DNA of 64,000 nt, taken from positions 1 through 64,000 of the forward strand of contig JBBSBI010000005.1 in the NCBI GenBank assembly GCA_038251425.1, written 5' to 3'. The number at the start of each line of letters is the position of its first letter. Within the stretch, counting starts at the first letter, position 1. Positions 26,118 to 33,763 of the stretch are shown here, piece by piece. Below the pieces are notes generated by a model. That model saw only the letters and a program-made list of their open reading frames with translations, searched no databases and was not told the DNA's origin. The stretch comes from JBBRRP01 sp038251425 (GTDB lineage Bacteria; Myxococcota_A; Polyangia; Polyangiales; Polyangiaceae). The translations under genes and the position numbers were made by a program.

Positions 26118-26876
26118 TCAGCGGTGTCCCGCAAAGAGCGTGAACCGCCGAGCCCACACCCGCGGCCCCGGAAGTGCGTGGAGTCGCTCACGGAAGCGCT
26201 GAAACCTTTCGGCATTCATGGCTGGGCCAATGAACGAAATACTCCGAAGAATGCCTTCAAGCGTGGCTTCATCAACGGGGGTTTCGTCTTCGAAGCAGTG
26301 TTCATTCACCCGGAGGATGCCTGCTACGTTGAATACTTGTGTCACGGCGGCCGCCACCGCGCGTGGCCGCCGCGGGGCTGACTCATCCATCAACGCTCGC
26401 ACCGCGCGCATCCAATCTGTGTCAGCAAAATCCACGGTGACAATTGCGAGTCCTCCATCCGGTGAGAGCACTCGTGCGATTTCCTCGGCGGCGAGCGTGG
26501 CGTCCAAAAAGTGCAGCGCATCCGCGACGATCACCCAGCTAACTGCGCCAGACGAAACCGGCAATGCCTCCGCAACAGCGTGCAGCGCATTCAGGCTAAC
26601 GCCTTCCCGCTCGGCTCGTTGCTTCAGTTGCTCCAGCATCGCCAACGCGGGCTCCACAGCACTGACGTTAAGCCCCCGGGCCGCGAGCGGCACTGACACG
26701 TGCCCTGTACCAGCGCCGATCTCCAGCACCGTTCCAGCGCCCGGACGCGCGAGGCTCACGAGGCAGTCGAGTAGCGCAGCAGGATAGGCGGGCCGTGCGG
26801 CATAGACCTTCGCCATGCGGTTGAAGATCCACGCGGTTTCGTCACTCAGCTGCACTTTGCGGCGCCCAAGACTCAT
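26118..26876 (-). CDS. Class I SAM-dependent methyltransferase (UbiE/Methyltransf_11 type)
   Basis: 252 residues. The N-terminus ETAWIFNRMAKVYAARPAYP is typical of small-molecule methyltransferases of the BioC/UbiE group. Motif I is VLEIGAGTGHVSVPLAARGL (about 52-71), motif II VSAVEPALAML, motif III VSWVIVADALHFLD. The C-terminal half has no recognisable substrate domain. It lacks the Cys triad of ArsM, so it should not be taken as the missing arsenite methyltransferase of the nearby operon. The start is 10 bp downstream of the helicase stop, so the two are co-transcribed. Confidence 0.8.
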   Translation of the reverse strand: MSLGRRKVQLSDETAWIFNRMAKVYAARPAYPAALLDCLVSLARPGAGTVLEIGAGTGHVSVPLAARGLNVSAVEPALAMLEQLKQRAEREGVSLNALHAVAEALPVSSGAVSWVIVADALHFLDATLAAEEIARVLSPDGGLAIVTVDFADTDWMRAVRALMDESAPRRPRAVAAAVTQVFNVAGILRVNEHCFEDETPVDEATLEGILRSISFIGPAMNAERFQRFRERLHALPGPRVWARRFTLFAGHR

Positions 26877-26886
26877 CGCTGAAGCC

Positions 26887-28557
26887 TTAGGCCTTCCCCT
26901 TGATCAAGCCCTTGCCGTGGACTCTTTCAAACACCGCCAGCTGAAGCACGTCGTCGAGCTTCAGCGCTCCACTTGGCGTTCGAAGGGCTGAAAGGAGCGA
27001 TAGAGGTGCTGACGCCTGACGCCAGGCAGCCGTCGGGAGCGCCGAGCTGGCTGCCTCGCGACCCATTTGATGAAGCTCATAATCCACGGCTTCAACGGCC
27101 TCCTCCAAACGCGAATAGCGCGCCATCGAGCGACCTCCAAGCGTGACCTCCCACAACTTACCGCGCGACCCATTTTTCAAGACTAAAGCTTCGGCCCAGC
27201 GCCCCTTAGGCCGCTCAAAATGGAGCCCAACTCCGTGGCGCCCGAGGGAGAACCAAGCATTGCCGGATATCGCACGCACCTCATCGTGGAGCGTGAGCGT
27301 GAGTGGATCAAAACGCTGAGCCCGTTCCTGAATTTCCGCGAGCGTGAGCGCCCCAGGTTCCAACTCAAATCCGGGGCTTTCCATCTCGATCTTGAGCCAA
27401 GCACGCCGGGCCTCACCCGCATCCCCACCGCGCAAATCGAGATCGCGCGGAGAACCAAACAGCGAAGGCAGCGTGCACAACTCCAGATTGCAGAGATCCA
27501 CAAAATCCAAAATCAAACAATTCTGTTTTCCCGGGTGCAAGCGCGTTCCGCGACCCACACACTGCGCATACAGGCCAGAAGAGCGCGTCGGCCGCGCCAT
27601 CGCAATGCAGGAGACTTCCGGATCATCAAAACCTTCAGTCAGCACGCCGACATTCGTGATCGCCTGAAATTTGCCACTTCTGAAGTCCCCGAGCGTGCTC
27701 GCCCGGAGCTCACGACTCATCCCGCCGTGCACGATGCCCGACCTCACACCCACCGCATTCAGTGCTTGAGCCAAATGCATGGCGTGCTGCACCGTGACAC
27801 AAAAGGCAATCGTTCTGCGGTCGCGAGCCAATTCTTGAATCGAGCGTGCCACCAACGCATTCCGCTCCTCAATATCCACGATCTCCGCCAACTCTTCGTC
27901 CACGAAGTCCAACCCCGAAGCCCCGAGGCGCCGAAGATCCGCGTTGGTGGAAACCCGGTAACCGCGAAGCGGGACCAAATAGCCATCTTCGATCATCTCA
28001 GGCAGCGAACGCGAATAGACAATGCGTTCAAAGACCTCATTCAAACCCTGCCCATCACCCCGCTCCGTGGTGGCGGTGAAACCGAGAAGTGTGCCCTCCC
28101 AATCGCTATCAAACGCACCCAATTGTCGCAACACCCGGAGATTGTCGGCAGCGGCGGCATGGTGGCACTCATCGTAAATCACCAGACCCAAATCCCGCCC
28201 ACGGAGCACGCGTGCCAAACGCTCTTCGTGCAGCGACCGGATCGAGCACACGATGACTTTTGCGTCTTCAGCAGCTTTGGCTTCTCCGCGTTCGATCCCA
28301 ACCGAGCCTTGCCCAGCCATAGCGCGCACCAATTTGTCGGCTGCTTGCTGCAAAAGCTCCTCTCGATGCGCCAAGACAAGCACCTGCTTCCGGGCCAGCC
28401 CAGCCAGGTGCGAAAAGATGACCGTCTTCCCGGAGCCCGTCGGCAAGCTCACCAGCATTCGGCGCACCCCGGCGCGGCGTGCGGCTAGCACCGCTGAAAT
28501 CGCCTCCTTCTGGTAGGGACGCAGCTCGGGCTTCGAGGATGGGCGGTGGGGCTCCAC
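26887..28557 (-). CDS. SSL2-type DEAD/DEAH-box helicase
   Basis: About 556 residues from GTG 28557. The frame is open to 28641, but that would overlap the divergent small gene at 28587. Motifs: LRPYQKEAISAVL (Q-like), SLPTGSGKTVIF (I), VIVCSIRSLHE (Ia), IYDECHHAAA (II, DECH), GFTATTERGDG (III), then the second RecA domain with GVLTEGFDDPEVSCIAMARP (V) and QCVGRGTRLHPGK (VI). The C-terminal 170 residues are a specific extension. The family includes RadD/YejH and SSL2/XPB-like repair and restriction helicases. The methyltransferase gene follows 10 bp later, a weak hint at a functional pair. Confidence 0.85.
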   Translation of the reverse strand: MEPHRPSSKPELRPYQKEAISAVLAARRAGVRRMLVSLPTGSGKTVIFSHLAGLARKQVLVLAHREELLQQAADKLVRAMAGQGSVGIERGEAKAAEDAKVIVCSIRSLHEERLARVLRGRDLGLVIYDECHHAAAADNLRVLRQLGAFDSDWEGTLLGFTATTERGDGQGLNEVFERIVYSRSLPEMIEDGYLVPLRGYRVSTNADLRRLGASGLDFVDEELAEIVDIEERNALVARSIQELARDRRTIAFCVTVQHAMHLAQALNAVGVRSGIVHGGMSRELRASTLGDFRSGKFQAITNVGVLTEGFDDPEVSCIAMARPTRSSGLYAQCVGRGTRLHPGKQNCLILDFVDLCNLELCTLPSLFGSPRDLDLRGGDAGEARRAWLKIEMESPGFELEPGALTLAEIQERAQRFDPLTLTLHDEVRAISGNAWFSLGRHGVGLHFERPKGRWAEALVLKNGSRGKLWEVTLGGRSMARYSRLEEAVEAVDYELHQMGREAASSALPTAAWRQASAPLSLLSALRTPSGALKLDDVLQLAVFERVHGKGLIKGKA

Positions 28558-28586
28558 GCGCCGACAATACCTGCTAGCCTGCTTGG

Positions 28587-28754
28587 ATGTGCCTGATTTG
28601 TATCGACTTTGATCGCGGTGCTCTGAAGCCACGTGAAGCACGGCGTGCGCTGGGTGAAATGCGCGCCAGCCTGGACGAGGCTCACGTCAAAGAAATTGAG
28701 CAAAAGCTGGACGAGGCTGAGGCTGAGCCTTCAGTACCTCCTAGCACTCCCTAA
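28587..28754 (+). CDS. Small conserved CxxC protein
   Basis: 55 residues beginning MCLICIDFDRGALKPREARR, then a charged helix (RRALGEMRASLDEAHVKEIE) and an acidic tail. The MCLxCIxF start followed by a helical segment is a pattern I recall from short hypothetical proteins in myxobacteria. The Cys pair could bind a metal. Its start lies 29 bp from the helicase start on the other strand, and its stop is 2 bp from the convergent lipoprotein stop. Codon use looks like the neighbouring genes. Confidence 0.65.
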   Translation: MCLICIDFDRGALKPREARRALGEMRASLDEAHVKEIEQKLDEAEAEPSVPPSTP

Positions 28755-28756
28755 CC

Positions 28757-29371
28757 TCAATCCTTCCAAACACCGGTGGCCACGAGCTCGTGCCCGGGGC
28801 CTGCTTTCCCAGCGCCAACGTATTTGACGAGCACCACCACGATATCGCCGCTCTTGAAAGCAGCCTCCTTATAGCCTTCAACTTCGGACACCGTCACCGG
28901 GAACCACTGCTTGCTGATGCCAATCGTATCGCCAGGAACGAGCGGCGTGTAAACGATCCCCATATCAAAGCCTTCCGCTGTCAAGTTAACAGCATTGCCT
29001 GAAAACAGGATCCACTTGCCCTTGGCCACTTTGTCAAACGCGGGGCGCGCAGTTTTCTCGTCCTTCAGTGCCTTGTTGCTCTGAAGCTTCTTTTCAACTT
29101 CGCTCGCGACCAGGAAGCCCTTCGCCTCGGGGTACTTGGCTTCAACAGCACTACGGTGCTCTGCCGTCACTTCAACATTGATCTTCTCAGGGCGCGAGGC
29201 TTCAGGCTTCGGCTCGGGTGCTGGAGCTGGCGTGGGTGTAGGTGCTGGAGCCACGCTCGCGGCCACATTCGCGGCGGGGACCGGCTTGTCCTCTTCACAG
29301 CCGAGAAGCCCAAAAAGCAGTACGCCGGCAGCCAGCGCCCGGGGTGTGATCGTCGAGTTCAGTCGTCGCAT
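28757..29371 (-). CDS. Lipoprotein of unknown function
   Basis: 204 residues from ATG 29371; an open frame further upstream to 29482 lacks a signal. The N-terminus PRALAAGVLLFGLLGC is a lipoprotein signal with lipobox LLGC, followed by an Ala/Pro linker (about 30-65, with repeated APxPxP). The mature domain (about 70-204) has beta-rich segments such as KWILFSGNAVNLTAEGFDMG, PGDTIGISKQWFPVTVSEVE and DIVVVLVKYVGAGKAGPGHE. I do not recognise the family. It converges with the small CxxC gene. Confidence 0.6.
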   Translation of the reverse strand: MRRLNSTITPRALAAGVLLFGLLGCEEDKPVPAANVAASVAPAPTPTPAPAPEPKPEASRPEKINVEVTAEHRSAVEAKYPEAKGFLVASEVEKKLQSNKALKDEKTARPAFDKVAKGKWILFSGNAVNLTAEGFDMGIVYTPLVPGDTIGISKQWFPVTVSEVEGYKEAAFKSGDIVVVLVKYVGAGKAGPGHELVATGVWKD

Positions 29372-29555
29372 AGGTTCCACGATTCTGAGCACCTGTCCCA
29401 AATTGACACCGGGGGCACTCTGACCGCGGCGCGTTGCCACAACTATCAGGCTTGATCGCGAAAACCAAGCAAACCCTTTCAAGAACCTCGGGCGCCGGGC
29501 CGTTCAGATTCAGCGACGCAGCTCCCGAAAATGGAGCGCGTTGAAGCGAGATACT

Positions 29556-29729
29556 ATGGTCGTCAATAACAACGGAAGTTCGAGCGTGGAAGTCGGCGCC
29601 ATCATGGCGGAGCGAACATTGAAGGCGATTCGTCAAGAAGGGCAACAACAGCTTGAATTGATCCAAGCTGCTACGCCCCCAAGGCCACTTGAGCCGCATC
29701 TTGGGAATAAAGTTAATCTAGTTGCCTAG
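29556..29729 (+). CDS. YjfB-like putative motility-associated protein
   Basis: 57 residues. The segment SVEVGAIMAERTLKAIRQEG, then QQQLELIQAA and EPHLGNKVNLVA, matches the layout of the short YjfB_motility family (a helix ending in a conserved PHLGxxhDh-type C-terminus). ATG 29556 is used; the frame opens five codons earlier at a TTG. No flagellar or gliding genes are near, so the role is open. The 82 bp downstream hold no gene. Confidence 0.5.
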   Translation: MVVNNNGSSSVEVGAIMAERTLKAIRQEGQQQLELIQAATPPRPLEPHLGNKVNLVA

Positions 29730-29811
29730 TTAGCGCGGTAGGCCACTCCGGTTTCCCAGCGCCGCAGGCGTCGCCAGCCCACCTGTGGTAGCGTCGCGGC
29801 TGCAGGGAACC

Positions 29812-31344
29812 ATGCATTTGAAGTACCCACTCCTCTTCCTGATCGTCGCTGCAGGCTGTACGTTCAGCGATAGGAATACTCAGAAGCCTCCCAACCTAGC
29901 TGCAGCTGCGGACCCCAAGAGTTCACCCTCGACCAGTGACACAACACCTCCCGGTACGGTTCCAGAAAGAGGCAGCACGGCGATGCTGCCATCCGGTGGC
30001 CAATCGACAACTCTCGCTGGAGGCGGCGGCAACCAGCCCGACTCCCCAACCAACGGAATGGGCGGGACGGCAGCGTCCACAGTCCTTTTTCACAGCGGGC
30101 GGCTGCCCGTGGCAAGCCACCAAGGAACTCCGGCGGGCGTCCCGTACTTAGGCAGCTCCAGGTTACTTTTCCGAGATAAAACACCAGGCAGCGCCGGCGA
30201 TCTGGGCGGACTCATTTGGCTAGGCAATTCGGGGCCACTCGCGCTCTATGTTTCGCCTGATGCAGGCTCCACTTGGCATTGGGTTGAGCCTGCCAAGAAT
30301 GTTGTCGTTGGCACCTACCCGCCACAGAGCTTGTGTCAGGATCGCACTGGGAAGGTGCACCTGCTGGGCCAAGCCAATGGCGGCGCAGGCCTGGAATACA
30401 GCCGAATTGTACTGGCCCACGATGCTGCCGGACACATCACCAGCTTTTCTCCAGAAACGAATGGCAGCGTCATCAATCGCAGCGGCAACATTAAATGGGC
30501 GCACATCATCGACGGCGTCGACGCCAACGGTAATGCAATCCTATTTTATGGACTGATGATCGAACTGAATGGCAACGGCAACCGTGTGGTCGTCGGGCGC
30601 TCGCTCGCTTCAGCCGGGCTAGCACCACAAACTTTCGCTGATTTTGGGGATTTGTTGGGCGCTCCCAGTGTCTCGGCAGCTGCGCCCGCCACCAGCACCA
30701 TCGACAGCGGCAGCTACACTGCACACAATATGGACATGGGGCTCGCGCAGAACCCTGCGTCAAAAGATCTGCATATCTTTAGCGGGGTCACCAATACCGG
30801 CGACATGGTCCCACCCACACCGGGCATCAAGCGCTGGCGCTACGCCCTTTCTGGCTCCAATTGGGCCCCAACCGGCGGAGCGCTCCAAGTTTCCAAGGAT
30901 GCCCAGAACACACCGTCCTGGGGCAGCGCCACGGCCAGCGAGCGTTACGTCTGGTATACGTACTTCGACCCTGCGCTCGGTATCACCATTAAGCGCATTG
31001 ATGGTGCTGGCACGGAAACGGCAATACCAAGCCCTGAACCAAGCTTGAAGCCAGCCTGGGGCTGGGCGGCGCTCGCCGTGGACCCCAGCGAAACAAAGCT
31101 CTGGGCTATCTGGCTGCGCATCCCGCTCAACAGCCAAGGGGGCTACAACATCTTTTCTGGCTTCTACAACTCCAAAAGCTGGACAACCTTTAATGACACG
31201 GGGTCCGGCTACAAAGACCCCTGGGGCTTAATGGGGAGCGTCGGTTGGCGCGGAGGGCTTGCGGTATTCAGTCCCGACGGCACGGCGCTGCCCAATGCGG
31301 TGACCTACCCAGCGTTCGCGTACGTGATTCGTGGCGGCAATTGA
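29812..31344 (+). CDS. BNR-repeat surface lipoprotein
   Basis: 510 residues from ATG 29812 (an earlier GTG at 29785 would place residues before the signal). Signal HLKYPLLFLIVAAGC with lipobox VAAGC; a Ser/Thr/Pro/Gly linker to about residue 90. The rest is a predicted beta-propeller with an Asp-box, SPDAGSTWHW, and repeated W/Y-containing strands (SERYVWYTYFDPALGITIKR, KLWAIWLRIPLNSQGGYNIF). Sialidase-type catalytic residues are not evident, so it may bind rather than cut glycans. A fucosidase gene lies 1.1 kb downstream on the same strand, which would suit a glycan-related job. Confidence 0.6.
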   Translation: MHLKYPLLFLIVAAGCTFSDRNTQKPPNLAAAADPKSSPSTSDTTPPGTVPERGSTAMLPSGGQSTTLAGGGGNQPDSPTNGMGGTAASTVLFHSGRLPVASHQGTPAGVPYLGSSRLLFRDKTPGSAGDLGGLIWLGNSGPLALYVSPDAGSTWHWVEPAKNVVVGTYPPQSLCQDRTGKVHLLGQANGGAGLEYSRIVLAHDAAGHITSFSPETNGSVINRSGNIKWAHIIDGVDANGNAILFYGLMIELNGNGNRVVVGRSLASAGLAPQTFADFGDLLGAPSVSAAAPATSTIDSGSYTAHNMDMGLAQNPASKDLHIFSGVTNTGDMVPPTPGIKRWRYALSGSNWAPTGGALQVSKDAQNTPSWGSATASERYVWYTYFDPALGITIKRIDGAGTETAIPSPEPSLKPAWGWAALAVDPSETKLWAIWLRIPLNSQGGYNIFSGFYNSKSWTTFNDTGSGYKDPWGLMGSVGWRGGLAVFSPDGTALPNAVTYPAFAYVIRGGN

Positions 31345-31393
31345 ACGAAGTCGGCTTGCTTCTGCAGCCACGCCGAACCACCCTCCAGCCCTG

Positions 31394-32404
31394 ATGACCG
31401 CAGTAGCCCTGGCAGCCCAGCACGTGAGCGACATCCTGAGGCTCGCGTTCGAACACACCCCAAGCCACCAAGCACTGATCGTGTCGGACGCTCGCTCAGA
31501 ACTCGCGATTTTGCTCTCGGAAAGCTATCGCCTGTGCCTCCCCGATGCCGACGTGATCGATTTTGACGCCGTCTCTCCGGATTTCATCCTAGCCGCATTT
31601 GACAAACTAGCTCCCTTCGATTTGGTGGTCCTGATCCAATCCACGAGCTTCCGTCTCGACGCCTTCCGCGTCCGCGTGGAGCTCTTCAAGCGTAAGATCA
31701 AGGTGATCGAGCATCCTCACTTGTTCCGCATGGTCGGGAAGGATGCGCTCTGTTACATTGATTCGTTAGCCTATGACCCACTTTATTACCGTGGGGTGGG
31801 TCACCGGCTCAAGGCGCGAATCGACAGCGCGACATCCGCAACTATCGACAGCGGTGGCGAACGGCTGGTCTTTCCAGCCGGCTTTTCGCCAGCCAAGCTG
31901 AACATCGGCGATTATGCTGGAATGCAGAATATCGGCGGCCAATTTCCGATCGGCGAGGTCTTCACCGAGTCGAAAGACCTCGAGGCGGTGAATGGCCGCG
32001 TCCGGGTGTTCGCGTTTGCGGATCTCAACTTTCAAGTCAACCTCCCCCCAAACCCCATCACACTCAGCATCGCGAACGGAAGAGTCGTGAATGCTGAGCA
32101 GGCAACTCCGGAGTTCGAGCAGGTTCTTGAACACATCCGTGCGGATGAGAACGAAATCTGGGTCCGAGAGCTTGGTTTCGGGATGAACCGCGCCTTCACT
32201 CAAACGTCCGTTGTCTCGGATGTTGGCACCTATGAACGAATGTGCGGCATCCACCTTTCGTTGGGCGCAAAACACGCGGTCTTTGTGAAGCCTGGCTTCA
32301 CTCGCCGTTCTGGCAAGCATCACGTCGATGTTTTCGCTGTCACAGAAAGCGTTCTGCTCGACGAAGAAGTGGTCTTTCGCGACGGAGCCTGGCAAGTCTC
32401 GTAA
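31394..32404 (+). CDS. M29 aminopeptidase T-like protein
   Basis: 336 residues from ATG 31394; the frame opens at 31331 inside the end of the previous gene. The C-terminal half resembles thermophilic M29 metallopeptidases and the related NicX dioxygenases: EIWVRELGFGMNRAF, VGTYERMCGIHLSLGAKHAV and GKHHVDVFAVTESV. These contain the Glu, His and His-x-Asp positions expected for the metal site. The N-terminal domain (about 1-170) binds no obvious cofactor. The substrate is unknown. It lies 49 bp after the BNR lipoprotein and 54 bp before the fucosidase. Confidence 0.65.
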   Translation: MTAVALAAQHVSDILRLAFEHTPSHQALIVSDARSELAILLSESYRLCLPDADVIDFDAVSPDFILAAFDKLAPFDLVVLIQSTSFRLDAFRVRVELFKRKIKVIEHPHLFRMVGKDALCYIDSLAYDPLYYRGVGHRLKARIDSATSATIDSGGERLVFPAGFSPAKLNIGDYAGMQNIGGQFPIGEVFTESKDLEAVNGRVRVFAFADLNFQVNLPPNPITLSIANGRVVNAEQATPEFEQVLEHIRADENEIWVRELGFGMNRAFTQTSVVSDVGTYERMCGIHLSLGAKHAVFVKPGFTRRSGKHHVDVFAVTESVLLDEEVVFRDGAWQVS

Positions 32405-32458
32405 GGGCTTGAAAAGAAGGCTCTTCTCAGCCTCACCCGCCTCGCGTAAGTACTCCGC

Positions 32459-33757
32459 ATGAGCGACTACAAGACCCAACGCGGAGACACCTCCTGGTTC
32501 ACTCACGATCGACTGGGCCTCTTCATTCATTGGGGGCTCTATTCCCTGCCGGCACGCCACGAGTGGGTGAGAAACAACGAGAACATCCCCACCGAAACCT
32601 ATGACGCCAATTACTTTGGTCGTTTTGATCCTGACCGATTCGATCCGGAGGCTTGGGCCGATGCCGCTTTTCGCGCCGGCATGAAGTACGTCGTCGTCAC
32701 CGCCAAACACCATGAAGGCTTCTGCCTCTGGGATACCCAACACTCCGACTACAAAGCCACGAACACCCCTGCCCGATGCGACCTACTCAAGCCCCTCTTA
32801 GAAGCCTTCCGCAAACGTGGCCTTCACACTGGCATCTACTATTCACTCATCGACTGGCACCACCCCGACTTCTTGCTCGACGCACACATCGGCCCGTACC
32901 GAGCCCACCCGGAACGTGAACAGATGAACATTGGCCGCGTACCAAGCCGCTACGCCCAATACATGCGCGATCAGCTCACGGAGCTTTTGACCGACTATGG
33001 GGATATCGATGTGCTGTGGTGCGATTTCAGCTATCCCAAGCCGGATGGCAGCGGCAAGGGCCATGAAGATTGGGAGAGCGATGAGCTGTTGAAAACGGTG
33101 CGCAGTCTGCGCCCAACGATCATCATGAATGATCGCCTCAATCTGCCTTACGGCTGGGACATGAAAACGCCGGAACAGTATCAGCCACGCGCGTGGTTGG
33201 AGCACGAGGGCAAGCGCGTGGTTTGGGAAGCGTGCCAGACACTCTCAGGTTCGTGGGGCTACCATCGCGACGAAAACACGTTCAAGAGCGTCGAAATGCT
33301 GGTCCAAATGCTGATCGATACCGTGAGCAAAGGCGGAAACCTCTTGCTCAATGTGGGGCCCACATCCCGTGGCGAATTTGATCAGCGAGCCCTTCGGTGC
33401 TTGGCTGGCATCGGAAGTTGGATGCAAAACCATAGTCGCTCCATTTATGGTTGCACGGCCGCCCCGGCTGATATCCCGACACCCACCGATTGTCGGTTGA
33501 CATACAATCCGGAGACCCATCGACTCTACGTTCACTGCTTCGCCTGGCCGTTCAAATATCTGTGGCTGGATGGCCTGCGGGATCGCGTCAAATACGCCCA
33601 ATTCCTCCACGATGGCTCGGAGATCGTGCTCGAAGCCAAGGATTGGACGGCAGTGCAAGCACGCGAGACCGCGGGCGAGGCCAGCTCCCTCTTGCTAGAG
33701 CTGCCGACGCTTAAACCTGATGTCACTGTCCCGGTGCTCGAGTTGTTCCTAGACTGA
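32459..33757 (+). CDS. Alpha-L-fucosidase (GH29)
   Basis: 432 residues. Removes alpha-linked fucose from glycans. Conserved GH29 segments: WFTHDRLGLFIHWGLYSLPA (about 13-32), KYVVVTAKHHEGFCLWDTQH, GIYYSLIDWHHPDF, YGDIDVLWCDFSYP with the catalytic Asp nucleophile, and GGNLLLNVGPTSRGE. A C-terminal beta domain follows (about 340-432). No signal peptide is visible, so the enzyme is probably cytoplasmic and would act on imported oligosaccharides. It is 6 bp upstream of the helicase gene and part of the same transcription unit. Confidence 0.9.
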   Translation: MSDYKTQRGDTSWFTHDRLGLFIHWGLYSLPARHEWVRNNENIPTETYDANYFGRFDPDRFDPEAWADAAFRAGMKYVVVTAKHHEGFCLWDTQHSDYKATNTPARCDLLKPLLEAFRKRGLHTGIYYSLIDWHHPDFLLDAHIGPYRAHPEREQMNIGRVPSRYAQYMRDQLTELLTDYGDIDVLWCDFSYPKPDGSGKGHEDWESDELLKTVRSLRPTIIMNDRLNLPYGWDMKTPEQYQPRAWLEHEGKRVVWEACQTLSGSWGYHRDENTFKSVEMLVQMLIDTVSKGGNLLLNVGPTSRGEFDQRALRCLAGIGSWMQNHSRSIYGCTAAPADIPTPTDCRLTYNPETHRLYVHCFAWPFKYLWLDGLRDRVKYAQFLHDGSEIVLEAKDWTAVQARETAGEASSLLLELPTLKPDVTVPVLELFLD

Positions 33758-33763
33758 GCGCGA

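Noticed and set aside
26118..26876. Methyltransferase as the missing ArsM
   Set aside because: It lacks the conserved Cys residues of arsenite methyltransferases and lies on the other strand in a helicase operon.
27220..28488. Plus-strand frame of about 420 codons
   Set aside because: It is an antisense shadow of the helicase gene with no recognisable motif.
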